From contig DASZQR010000004.1 of the NCBI GenBank assembly GCA_035549555.1, forward strand, positions 1-63,163: a stretch of 63,163 bases of DNA, in the 5' to 3' direction. Position 1 is the stretch's first letter. Each line of letters starts with the position of its first letter. The notes under the pieces were generated by a model that did no database searches, was not told where the DNA came from, and saw only the letters and a list, made by a program, of their open reading frames with translations. The position numbers were made by a program, and so were the translations under genes. Of this stretch, positions 1 through 8,524 are shown piece after piece. Source of the stretch: Patescibacteria group bacterium (GTDB lineage Bacteria; Patescibacteriota; Microgenomatia; UBA8517).

Positions 1-205
1 TGCGGCTGCCTGGGTTGATGGTGAGGGTGGTAGGTTTGGCTAGGACGTGTTTGGGCTCGATAGCGGTATCATCGGAAACCAGTTGTAAGGTGAAGTTAAA
101 AGGCTGGGATAGGGTTTCTGTGCCGGAAAAACTTAAGGGTATTAGTTGGTCTTCTGGTAGTAAATCCGATTGTAGGAAACGTTGGGTTTGGGTTAGCCAG
201 GACAT
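1..205 (-). CDS. VgrG/Tip-type type VI secretion spike protein, N-terminal part (runs off the window)
   Basis: Read on the minus strand, an ATG at 203-205 opens a frame that stays open for 68 codons to the window edge. The N-terminus (MSWLTQTQRF...) is followed by SFSGTETLSQPFNFTLQL, which resembles the first beta strands of VgrG proteins, where a conserved S-F-S-G-x-E-x-L-S-x-P-F stretch opens the gp27-like domain. A GGGAAG motif lies a few bases upstream of the ATG. VgrG trimers form the tip of the T6SS tube and carry effectors. Only the start is visible, so any C-terminal effector domain is unknown. The call rests on a short segment but the motif is distinctive. Confidence 0.7.
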   Translation of the reverse strand, partial: MSWLTQTQRFLQSDLLPEDQLIPLSFSGTETLSQPFNFTLQLVSDDTAIEPKHVLAKPTTLTINPGSR

Positions 206-666
206 GGTAAACTTCCCTTTGAGATTTAAATTCTGGAGTGATGAATGATAATGGCATAACAATGTTGAACATGATTTAAAATTACATATTTTATTATTAA
301 CAATGCGAATATTAAATAATAAAAACATTAGAGCATAGAATTTAATTTGTCGCAATACAGGTTTTGAAATATTTATTCTGGCGGTGATTAAGGTGGCGAC
401 GTATCATCCAAATTGATGGCAAAGTCCTAGTTAAATAAAAAATATGACTATTTTTGTTCTGTGGTTATTTTTATTTAAACAATGAAAGAGGGGGTTACAG
501 TGCTTAGGTCAGGGGCTATGTCATGCTATGCTAGTGCCCACCTAAGGAGATCATTCGCTACGCTCAGGATGACAGAGTATAAAGATGGCGGAGTCAGATG
601 ACAGAGCCTGGTGGTTCAAACTTCAAATCAAAAGCGTGATAAAAAAAATAACTAAGGAAAACCCCT
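206..666. other. Gene-free spacer between vgrG and the MFS gene
   Basis: About 460 bases with no credible coding frame. The first half is very AT-rich. Near 545-580 is a short stretch (tcattcgctacgctcaggat) typical of small dispersed palindromic repeats, followed by repeated gatgacagag words. It probably holds the promoters of the two divergent genes, but I cannot place them with confidence. Confidence 0.5.
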
Positions 667-1950
667 ATGAGCAGCTCACAATTTCCCCTACTTAAAACCC
701 GGCGGTTTTTGCCGCTGTTCCTTACCCAGTTCTGGGGAGCCTTCAACGATAATGCGTTTAAATCGACGATGGCGGTACTAATTACCTACGAATTAATCAC
801 TAATATCAGTCATGCACAGTTATTGGTTAATTTAGGCGGAGGTGTGTTCATTCTGCCATTTTTTTTACTATCGACTCTGGCAGGTGAACTGTCAGATAAA
901 TACGATCGGGCATTGTTGGTGCGTATTTTGAAGTTGCTGGAAATTCTATTTATGGCTTTGGGTTTGCTGGGTTTTTATCTTGGTAATGTAGCAATATTAA
1001 TGGTGACTTTATTTTTAATGGGTGTGCATTCCACTTTTTTTGGTCCAATTAAATATTCCGCATTGCCGGATTTATTACAGCCGCATGAATTGCTGGCAGG
1101 TAATGGTTTGGTAGAGGGTAGTACCTTTATTGCCATTCTAATTGGTACGATTTTAGGAACGCAGTTGGGAGTAACCAGGACAGGGGCATTATTGGCATCT
1201 AGCATTTGCATTGGTGTAGCGGTGTTGGGTTGGATCAGTAGCTTATTTGTACCGCGTGTGCCTTTGGGAGATCCTGGATTAAAAATCCACGCAAATATTT
1301 TTAAGGCCATATGGCGCTTGGTGCGTTTTACAGCCGAGAATCGTCCTGTTTATCTTTCTATTTTAGCTATGTCGTGGTTTTGGTTTATGGGGTTTATATT
1401 TATCACGCAATTTCCAGTTTATTCTAGGGCGATTATTGGCGGTGATGAGCATGTGGTGACTTTATTTCTGGTGATGTTCTCAGTAGGTATCGCGGTAGGT
1501 TCTTTATTGTGCAACCAATTTTTACGTGGGACGGTACATGCAAGATATGTCCCAATTTGCATGTTGTTGATGACGGTATTTACTTTAGATTTGTGTTGGG
1601 CAAGTCACGGGCAGGTGCCGCTTTTACCACATGGTGGCGGTGTAATGGCTTTTTTATCAGGATTGACCGGCTGGCGCATTGCCCTAGATTTATTTTTACT
1701 TTCAGTGGCCGGTGGTTTTTATATCGTACCGCTTTATGCTTTGATGCAAGTGAAAAGTTCAGCGGCACACCGATCGCGGATTGTGTCATGCAATAATATT
1801 ATTGGTGCCTTATTTATGTTTGCGGCAGCATTGATGGCTATGGGATTGACGGAAATTGGTTTTTCTAGTGTACAACTATTTTTAGTGATTGGCATAGCTA
1901 ATGCGTTGGTTGCATTTTATGCTTGGAAAAAATTGCTGCAAATAGTTTAA
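667..1950 (+). CDS. MFS transporter, LplT-like (lysophospholipid transporter family)
   Basis: A 427-residue integral membrane protein with about 12 hydrophobic segments. The N-terminus has the FxxQFWGAFNDNAFK signature of the LplT family, which flips lysophospholipids across the inner membrane for re-acylation. An MFS loop motif is seen at GELSDKYDR, near residue 75. The start follows an AAGGA ribosome site 8-9 bases upstream. In many bacteria LplT works with the acyltransferase Aas; no aas is next to it here. The stop codon lies inside the left arm of the palindromic element at 1947-2094, so that element also forms the 3' end of the transcript. Exact substrate is inferred from family only. 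Confidence 0.8.
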   Translation: MSSSQFPLLKTRRFLPLFLTQFWGAFNDNAFKSTMAVLITYELITNISHAQLLVNLGGGVFILPFFLLSTLAGELSDKYDRALLVRILKLLEILFMALGLLGFYLGNVAILMVTLFLMGVHSTFFGPIKYSALPDLLQPHELLAGNGLVEGSTFIAILIGTILGTQLGVTRTGALLASSICIGVAVLGWISSLFVPRVPLGDPGLKIHANIFKAIWRLVRFTAENRPVYLSILAMSWFWFMGFIFITQFPVYSRAIIGGDEHVVTLFLVMFSVGIAVGSLLCNQFLRGTVHARYVPICMLLMTVFTLDLCWASHGQVPLLPHGGGVMAFLSGLTGWRIALDLFLLSVAGGFYIVPLYALMQVKSSAAHRSRIVSCNNIIGALFMFAAALMAMGLTEIGFSSVQLFLVIGIANALVAFYAWKKLLQIV

Positions 1951-2094
1951 GGGCACCTCTAGAAATTCAGATTTTTGTTCAAGTCAAGGCGGATTTGATT
2001 TTAAAACCGGAGTTTACATGCGAGTAAATGAGGATTTTAAAATCAAATCCAACGCGGAATTGAACAAAAAGATAATTTCTAGAGGTGCCCTTAA
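1947..2094. repeat. MITE-like long palindrome with 21-bp perfect terminal inverted repeats
   Basis: The ends ttaagggcacctctagaaat(t) at 1947-1967 and their exact reverse complement at 2074-2094 form a perfect 21-bp inverted repeat. Inner arms (ggatttgattttaaaa near 1990-2005 and ttttaaaatcaaatcc near 2035-2050) also pair, so almost all of the 148 bases can fold into one hairpin. No coding capacity. This is the build of a non-autonomous miniature element. It supplies the stop codon of the upstream MFS gene and may act as its terminator. Confidence 0.75.
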
Positions 2095-2182
2095 GATTAA
2101 TTTCGGGTATTTTTCTAATGTATTATGTAGGACGATACCATTTATCTTTAAAGCTAAAATTTTTCTTGATTTTTAATATTCT

Positions 2183-2202
2183 CTTAAAATTAACTTGTTA
2201 CT
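2183..2202 (+). promoter_or_regulatory. Possible PmrA box upstream of the 449-residue unknown gene (weakest of three)
   Basis: CTTAAAATT-AA-CTTGTTACT: two 9-bp half-sites separated by 2 bases. The known Legionella/Coxiella PmrA box is a tandem repeat close to cTTAATatT-N2-cTTAATatT. By eye 8 of 9 and 6 of 9 positions match. It sits about 80 bases before the start codon. Weaker than the two other sites in this window. Confidence 0.3.
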
Positions 2203-2282
2203 TTTCTGTTGATAGAAGTTGATAAAACAGAAATAACATTAATAAATACTTAACAGTTTTATAAGTTAATTAAGAGAAAATT

Positions 2283-3632
2283 ATGCGAGAAATAGACGAA
2301 ATCCCAACTAAATCTAGTAACATACTTAAAGAGTTAAGTGTTATAAAATTAAAATTATATCCTCCTAAAAAGAAAGATCATCATTTTGGAACTAGATATA
2401 CACTTAATGAACTGCCTAAATTATTAGAAAAATTAAATCTAAGTGCAATTGAAGATGAATTCGCATCTCTAAATCGTGCTCGGTTTGTTTTAACAAAAAA
2501 CTTTGAGATATTTTTTTCACCAGAGGGTGAGCCAGATACCAATATTTCTTCGCATGCTGGTTTGTCTCGCAATGATTCTGTTTTATCAGCAGGAACAGTA
2601 TATTTTCAAAAAAACCAAGAAGGTGTTGTCAAGATTTACCAAATTGATAATAAGAGTGGTCACTTTTATCCTGATTTTAGATCGCTAAACCTGGTTCTTC
2701 CTATTTTGATAGAAAATAATCTTCTGGATGAGAATATCGCGCTTGAAGAATATTCAGATAAAAAATATATCGCAAGTCAATCTGTTCCTCTGAAAGATTT
2801 AACAAAACTATTAAGTCATGCTAAATTATCTGAAAAATTATTAAAAAGTATTTCCATTCAAACTCAATCTTCAAATGGAGCTACCAGCAGAAAGGAAAGT
2901 GTACAAGATATATGGACATTAACTGCATTAAAGCCAGAGTTATTGGTAAAAGAAAGCAAGCAAACCAGCCCAACATTAAAGTATGATACATATTCTCCAC
3001 CTTTGCATGTTCAAGATACGTGGTTTAGTGATTCTCCCAAAAGGAATTTAGTTAGCCCACAAAAATCCCCACCTCCAGCAACCAAAATGGGTGCGGCGCT
3101 AAAATTAGCATCTGCTTTGGTAAAAAAGCGAAAGGCAAAAGAGTTGCAACTACCTTCTCCTTCTCCAACTGATAAGACTCCTCGAAAAATTTTAACGCCT
3201 AAAAAGAGCATCAGCAAAATTAAAGTCTCTGATCCTGCTCTAGAAAACTTTGATCCGAATAAGAGAAGAACCAAACAAAATTCCGAAGAAGTAATCACTG
3301 TGCCATCATCGAGGCTAAGAGCCCGGTCTTTAATAAAAGCGATGAATACTTTTGATCCATTAAAACTTACCTCAATACCGTCAGCACCTAAGAAAAGTCC
3401 AGCTAAGGAAAGTACGCCGCTTGGATTATTAGATGAAGAGGAGAAAAGAAAGCCATATAGGAGATTGGATTTTTCTAGAAATTATGCACAATACAAAGCA
3501 GAGGCATGTACTTCCACTTTTTTTAATCATTCTAATTCCCCAGAAATTCCAGTTCCTTTGAAACAAGAAGAGATTGGAAAGATAAATAAGCAAAAGGACA
3601 TAACTGCTAAGATTACAAGCTTAGCATTCTGA
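2283..3632 (+). CDS. Hypothetical hydrophilic protein, effector-like
   Basis: A 449-residue protein I cannot assign to a family. No signal peptide or membrane segment. The first 190 residues are mixed and probably folded. The rest is rich in Lys, Ser, Pro and Thr, with repeated KKSP/SPKK-like patches (for example SPQKSPPPATK, TPRKILTPKKS), and looks disordered. It is a single-gene unit with a candidate PmrA box about 80 bases upstream and a terminator-like hairpin downstream. Size, lone position, lack of homology and low-complexity C-terminal half fit a secreted type IVB effector, but this is inference. The C-terminal tail (KQKDITAKITSLAF) does not show a clear glutamate-rich E-block. Confidence 0.6.
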   Translation: MREIDEIPTKSSNILKELSVIKLKLYPPKKKDHHFGTRYTLNELPKLLEKLNLSAIEDEFASLNRARFVLTKNFEIFFSPEGEPDTNISSHAGLSRNDSVLSAGTVYFQKNQEGVVKIYQIDNKSGHFYPDFRSLNLVLPILIENNLLDENIALEEYSDKKYIASQSVPLKDLTKLLSHAKLSEKLLKSISIQTQSSNGATSRKESVQDIWTLTALKPELLVKESKQTSPTLKYDTYSPPLHVQDTWFSDSPKRNLVSPQKSPPPATKMGAALKLASALVKKRKAKELQLPSPSPTDKTPRKILTPKKSISKIKVSDPALENFDPNKRRTKQNSEEVITVPSSRLRARSLIKAMNTFDPLKLTSIPSAPKKSPAKESTPLGLLDEEEKRKPYRRLDFSRNYAQYKAEACTSTFFNHSNSPEIPVPLKQEEIGKINKQKDITAKITSLAF

Positions 3633-3670
3633 TGAATACTTGAAGTGGAATAATACCTAGAACGTAACTT

Positions 3671-3722
3671 TCACAAGTGGAGAGGGTCACCGTAGTTAAC
3701 CGGACCACTAGTGAGTTTTTTG
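3671..3722 (+). terminator. Terminator-like hairpin between convergent genes
   Basis: tcacaagtgg (3671-3680) pairs with ccactagtga (3705-3714) with one mismatch, and the second arm is followed by gttttttg. The hairpin lies between two convergent genes, so it may stop transcription from the left-hand one. The loop is long (24 bases), which lowers confidence. Confidence 0.45.
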
Positions 3723-3740
3723 CTGTCATGACAGAATATT

Positions 3741-6170
3741 TTATCCGTTCGATTCTACTGATATTGATTGAGAAGGGGGGCGCGGTATAAAACGGATATC
3801 CTCATCGCTGCTGGTGGATAGACTACTGCCTAAGAAGCTGTGGCTGTCTCGACGTTTGAACTCCCTCTTTGCTTTTTTCTCAGGAGAAAATGAAAAATGC
3901 TTGAAATCTAAATTTTCAGTCATGGGGCCAGAATTAGAACGTTTTGCCGAGCTTAAGGGTGATGGAGCTTGGCGCGCAAATAAATAATAATTCTCTAATT
4001 CAGTTTGAGAAGCTTTGGCTAGAGAGGGTTTGGTCTGTTGCTCTTGGTTATCTAAATGTTGTAATAATCGCATGGTGGCAGATTCGCTATCATCTTTTCC
4101 GGGAGATAAATTATCCTTGGAGGTAATTGCCGCGACACTACTAGTGAAATATTTTATTGCCAATCCTGCACCCACCGTGGTGTCAATTTTATCACCTACG
4201 TTTTCATAGGTTCCGAGTTTAGTCGTAATGGTCTCATCAAGTTTATGTTTAAATTTTTCAGCTTTATCTGCTAATGAGCCGAAAAAGTCTTTAACTTTTG
4301 TAAACACACCTGTAGTGGGTTTGGTTTTCTTATCCTGTAATGCGGCTAATTTTGCTGTTGTGACTTTTAGGGCTTGCGTCTGAGCTGAAAGCTCCTCTTC
4401 TGCTTGCGTGGCACGTTTTTTTGCCTGGTCAGCAACTTCTTTAAGCTTAGTGAGCTCAGGGCTTTTACTAATTAAATCACTTATAAATACTTCTTTGTCA
4501 GGGCTTCTTGATGAAATATATCTTTTATAAGCGCGTGATTTCTGAACTTTAGACGAAAGAGCGCTTTGTTCTTTCTTGGCTTTTTTGGCTAATTTGCTAT
4601 TAGCAGTGGTTTTTTCCTGCAGTGTTTTGGTTTGTCGTTTAACCAATGCTTGTAAGCGCGGTTCTTCTGCGGCAGTCTGGGCATCATTCACCATGGCGAG
4701 AATTTCTTCACGTTTAGCAAGTGTCAGCAGTATGGCGAACTTTTCCAGCCAGGCCTGGTTTTTAATATGTTTAGACCAATTTAGCATTTTTCCAAATTTT
4801 TCTTCCTTGAGTACATCGCAGACATATTCTTTGATGCTATCTATAAAAGAACAGGCTGAAGTGATTCCTGGAATAAAATCCAGTTGCCCCACAGCTGCGA
4901 TCACATAATCTGCATAAGTTTCTTCATCACTGGGTGTTGTCGCCAACAATTTTGATTTTGCGCCTTCTGCGCCGGTAATTAGGCAACTAAAGGAGCTGAT
5001 GATTTCTTCATAAAAAGCTTCCAGTGCAGGATTTAGCCTTATTAGGTTGAGCGCTTCAGCGTGACGCACATTCTTTGCATCTTTTGCACCTTGCTTGAGT
5101 TTAACCTTCGGCAAAATATCGCGATAATCGGCAGTGAGTTTGCCAACTTCACCGGCAATGGCTGAGTAAGCAGGATTGCTGGGTAAAGTTTGCAATATCG
5201 CTAAAGTAGTTTGATAGGTATCGTCAATTTCATTAATCAAATTATCTTCTGCATCTGGGTCATCTGAAATTTCATGGGAGCATTTGTATTCAGGGATGTC
5301 AGTTATGCCCAGGGCATTGAACATAGAACGCAATTGATTTTGCAAATCACGGAATTCTTGGCTGCGTTGTGCTAAATATTGCTTAGGATCATTGTGGGCT
5401 GATAATTCCGGCAGCTGCGTATTATCATATGGTTTTGTGTCATCTGCTTCACCAGTAAGTACTTTGCCTTTTTTTAATGCGTTGCTTTTAAGCTCGGCTA
5501 ATTTTAGGGCGACGCTATCTAGTGCTTTTTGTGGCTTGCGTAATTGCTCTTCTAAAGCAGGTTGATGTTGTTTGAAAATTAATTTAGTGCGTAATTGGCT
5601 ATAATTCGCTTGGAGTATACGGAGTTGTTCTGTGAGTTTAACTGCTTTGCTATTGCTTTCAATCATCTTCAGCATTTCATTGTGCACTTTTTCCATAAAA
5701 TTCAGCTGATGAGTTAGGCTATCTTCGCCTTGGCTGGCGCAGGTTACGTATTTTTCAGTTATTTCTTTCAAGAATTCAAGATTTCTACATTGGGATAAAA
5801 ATGCATTAAAATTGGCGTTAACTCTGGATAAATCAGTTAAATTCTGGGATTTTAAAGCAGTTTCTACCTCTGAGCCGAGTAACGTTAATTTTGCAGAAAC
5901 ATAATCCCAGGCATCCATGTCTGAATTAGAAACTTTGACCTCTTTTGGTTCAAGCGAGAATTTTCGACTGATAGGGGGCGGTGTAAAGTGTTGTGCTGGT
6001 GGTTCTTGTGCTTGCTTGCCGCGTACGACGCAAAAATAGTAAATACCAAAAGAAGCTATGCTTTTAGCCCAGTCCCAACCAGTCATTTTATAGGCGCTAG
6101 GTTTCACTTGAGGGTTTTTGCTTGTAGGAGCAGTATCATTGGATTTTTTGCGGAAGAAGGTAAATGCCAT
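3741..6170 (-). CDS. Large coiled-coil protein of unknown function, candidate Dot/Icm effector
   Basis: An 809-residue, strongly charged and mainly helical protein. Residues about 30-50 include one moderately hydrophobic segment (WAKSIASFGIYYFCVV). Residues about 90-260 and 520-640 have heptad-like Leu/Ala patterns rich in Lys, Glu and Gln, typical of coiled coils. Residues about 640-690 (KVKDFFGSLADKAEKFKHKL) look amphipathic. The C-terminal 60 residues are Ser-rich with an acidic SSDEDIR patch. GAGG lies 5 bases before the ATG. A good tandem TTAAT PmrA-type box with a -10-like tataCTat lies 69-88 bases upstream. No family recognised; the effector assignment is an inference from regulation and build. 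Confidence 0.65.
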   Translation of the reverse strand: MAFTFFRKKSNDTAPTSKNPQVKPSAYKMTGWDWAKSIASFGIYYFCVVRGKQAQEPPAQHFTPPPISRKFSLEPKEVKVSNSDMDAWDYVSAKLTLLGSEVETALKSQNLTDLSRVNANFNAFLSQCRNLEFLKEITEKYVTCASQGEDSLTHQLNFMEKVHNEMLKMIESNSKAVKLTEQLRILQANYSQLRTKLIFKQHQPALEEQLRKPQKALDSVALKLAELKSNALKKGKVLTGEADDTKPYDNTQLPELSAHNDPKQYLAQRSQEFRDLQNQLRSMFNALGITDIPEYKCSHEISDDPDAEDNLINEIDDTYQTTLAILQTLPSNPAYSAIAGEVGKLTADYRDILPKVKLKQGAKDAKNVRHAEALNLIRLNPALEAFYEEIISSFSCLITGAEGAKSKLLATTPSDEETYADYVIAAVGQLDFIPGITSACSFIDSIKEYVCDVLKEEKFGKMLNWSKHIKNQAWLEKFAILLTLAKREEILAMVNDAQTAAEEPRLQALVKRQTKTLQEKTTANSKLAKKAKKEQSALSSKVQKSRAYKRYISSRSPDKEVFISDLISKSPELTKLKEVADQAKKRATQAEEELSAQTQALKVTTAKLAALQDKKTKPTTGVFTKVKDFFGSLADKAEKFKHKLDETITTKLGTYENVGDKIDTTVGAGLAIKYFTSSVAAITSKDNLSPGKDDSESATMRLLQHLDNQEQQTKPSLAKASQTELENYYLFARQAPSPLSSAKRSNSGPMTENLDFKHFSFSPEKKAKREFKRRDSHSFLGSSLSTSSDEDIRFIPRPPSQSISVESNG

Positions 6171-6238
6171 AACGCCTCACTATCACCTGATTTTATCTAT
6201 GGGATTCTAGTTTTTTATAAGATATAGTATAAATCTTA

Positions 6239-6258
6239 GACATTAAGGGACTATTAAG
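6239..6258 (-). promoter_or_regulatory. PmrA-box-like tandem repeat controlling the 809-residue gene
   Basis: On the minus strand: CTTAATAGT-CC-CTTAATGTC. The half-sites match the PmrA consensus cTTAATatT at 8 and 7 of 9 positions with the expected 2-base spacer. A tatact -10-like hexamer starts 9 bases after the second half-site, and the start codon is about 69 bases downstream. In Legionella and Coxiella PmrA activates Dot/Icm effector genes from such sites overlapping the -35 region. Confidence 0.6.
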
Positions 6259-6271
6259 GATTTTATAAAAC

Positions 6272-8500
6272 ATGGGTAATTCGCGGCATTTAGATAGAAA
6301 TGAGGTAGATTTCCACCTTTCGCAGAGATCAAGAGTAAGGAATGGTTTAATACTGCTGATGCTGCTGCTATCTGGTTGCAGGGATCAAGTATGGAATAAT
6401 CCTCACCCCCTTAAGGAATATGGCGAAAATGTGCGTTTTGGTTCTTTTGACGCGCCTCCAAAAACCTTAGATCCCGCACAATCCTACTCTGTAGATGAAC
6501 AGATGTTTATTGCTCAGGTTTATGAGCCACCGCTGCAATACCATTATTTGAAGCGTCCCTACACTTTGATTCCACTTACGGCACGCAGCATGCCGGTAGT
6601 GCGTTATTGGGACACCAATCATCAGCCTTTGCCGTCAAATGCGTTGCCTCAGCAGGTTGCTTTTACTACTTACGATATCACAATCCAGCCAGGGGTGTTT
6701 TATCAGCCGCATCCGGCTTTTGCCAAGGATGCTCAGGGCAACTATCGTTACCACCATCTGAGTGAGCATCAATTACGTGGCATCTCGCAACTCGGCGATT
6801 TTCCTTATAGCGGAACCCGCGAATTAACAGCGGATGACTATGTTTACGAAATAAAGCGCCTAGCATTGCCGGATGTAAATTCGCCAATTTTGGGATTGAT
6901 GTCCGGGCATATTCTGGGTCTTACTGATTATGCTGCTACATTGCGTGCCGCCTATGATAAACAGCGAGCAGAAAAAGTGATGGCACCTTGGCTGGATTTA
7001 AGAAACTATCCGTTGGCTGGGGCGCAAGTACTGGATAAATATACTTACCGTATCACGCTCATAGGCCAGTACCGGCAGTTTATCTATTGGTTAGCTTTGT
7101 CCTTTTTTGCACCTGTGCCATGGGAAGCGGATTATTTTTATTCTCAACCGGGGATGGCGAGAAGGAATATTAATTTTAGTTGGTACCCCATTGGTACCGG
7201 CGCTTATATGTTGACCGAAAATAACCCGAATAAACAGATGGTGCTGGAACGCAACCCCAATTTTCATGCGGAATACTATCCAACCGAAGGGGAACCTGGC
7301 GATAAGGCAGCTGGATATTTAACCGATGCAGGGAAGCGGTTGCCCTTTGTGGATAAATATGTTTTTAGTTTGGAGAAAGAACCGACACCGCGTTGGAATA
7401 AATTTTTGCAGGGCTATTACGATCAGTCGGCTATCGGTTCTGATAATTTCGGCGAAGCTATCGCGATGGATGCATATGACAAGCCGCGGCTTACTTCTCA
7501 ATTGTTAAATAAAGGTATTCAGCTACGCACCAGTGTGGAGCCTAGTAGTTTTTATTATGCTTTTAATATGCTAGATGATACGGTGGGTGGCTATAGTAAG
7601 CGGGCGAAAAAATTACGTCTGGCTATTTCTATTGCCTTAAATGAAGAAGAGTTAATTAGTATTTTTCTAAATGGCCGGGGAATTGCTGCCCAGGGTCCTA
7701 TTCCTCCGGGTATTTTTGGTTACATCAGTGGTGCCGCTGGGATTAATCCTTATGTCTATGATGAGGTCAATGGCGAGCCGGTGCGTAAGTCTCTTGAAAC
7801 TGCGAAAAAATTATTGGCAGAAGCCGGATATCCCAATGGTCGAGATGCACAAACCGGAAAGCCGCTGATTTTGCGTTATGACACAACCTCAACTTCGCCG
7901 GTCGATAAAGATCAGTTTGACTGGATGCGCAAGCAATTCGCGCGTTTAGGCTTAGAATTGAATATTGAAGCAATAGATTATAACCGCTTTCAGGATAAAG
8001 TGCGGGGCGGTGATGTGCAGTTCTTTCCTTTTGGCTGGATAGCCGATTACCCTGACCCGGAAAATTTCTTATTTTTGCTGTATGGTCCAAACAGCATAGT
8101 CAAGAATAATGGCGTCAATAATGCGAATTATGCCAATCCGCAGTTTGATGCGTTATTTAACCAAATGAAAGGCCTGGAAAATACGCCTCAGCGTTTAGAG
8201 ATTATTCAAAATATGGTGGGCATAGCGCAGGCAGATAGTCCCTGGGTGTGGGGAGTTTTTCCTAAGACTTATATTTTATCACAGGCTTGGATAGCACCGA
8301 TTAAACCTAATCCGGTGGCGAATAATATTTTAAAATATCAGCGTGTGGATCCGGCATTGCGAGTTAAATTGATTGTCAGTTGGAATAGGCCTGTTGTTTG
8401 GCCGTTTCTGTTGTTGGTGTTGGTAGTTTTGGCATTAGTGTTGCCGGTAGGTATTGGCTATTGGCGTAAGATACACAGGCCGGTTAAGTTGTTACCCTAA
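6272..8500 (+). CDS. ABC transporter substrate-binding lipoprotein, family 5 (oligopeptide/YejA-like)
   Basis: A 742-residue binding protein of the SBP_bac_5 family. A basic N-region (about 24 residues) is followed by a hydrophobic stretch and the lipobox LLSGC near residue 35, so it is probably a lipoprotein. The family opening FGSFDAPPKTLDPAQSYSVD, the internal GTGAYMLTENNPNKQMVLERNP segment (split by several residues in relatives) and a late WIADYPDPENFLFLLYGPNS region support the call. Unusually, the C-terminus holds a clear membrane helix (PFLLLVLVVLALVLPVGIGY) followed by basic residues. It is the first gene of an importer operon with two permeases and a double ATPase. Substrate is probably a peptide. 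Confidence 0.85.
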   Translation: MGNSRHLDRNEVDFHLSQRSRVRNGLILLMLLLSGCRDQVWNNPHPLKEYGENVRFGSFDAPPKTLDPAQSYSVDEQMFIAQVYEPPLQYHYLKRPYTLIPLTARSMPVVRYWDTNHQPLPSNALPQQVAFTTYDITIQPGVFYQPHPAFAKDAQGNYRYHHLSEHQLRGISQLGDFPYSGTRELTADDYVYEIKRLALPDVNSPILGLMSGHILGLTDYAATLRAAYDKQRAEKVMAPWLDLRNYPLAGAQVLDKYTYRITLIGQYRQFIYWLALSFFAPVPWEADYFYSQPGMARRNINFSWYPIGTGAYMLTENNPNKQMVLERNPNFHAEYYPTEGEPGDKAAGYLTDAGKRLPFVDKYVFSLEKEPTPRWNKFLQGYYDQSAIGSDNFGEAIAMDAYDKPRLTSQLLNKGIQLRTSVEPSSFYYAFNMLDDTVGGYSKRAKKLRLAISIALNEEELISIFLNGRGIAAQGPIPPGIFGYISGAAGINPYVYDEVNGEPVRKSLETAKKLLAEAGYPNGRDAQTGKPLILRYDTTSTSPVDKDQFDWMRKQFARLGLELNIEAIDYNRFQDKVRGGDVQFFPFGWIADYPDPENFLFLLYGPNSIVKNNGVNNANYANPQFDALFNQMKGLENTPQRLEIIQNMVGIAQADSPWVWGVFPKTYILSQAWIAPIKPNPVANNILKYQRVDPALRVKLIVSWNRPVVWPFLLLVLVVLALVLPVGIGYWRKIHRPVKLLP

Positions 8501-8524
8501 TTACTTAATTAAAGGACGCCTATC

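Noticed and set aside
975-1310. Long antisense frames (for example at 975-1310, 1580-1789, 7767-8090, 52,030-52,533)
   Set aside because: They lie opposite clear genes, have no family pattern and no ribosome sites; they are shadows of codon use.
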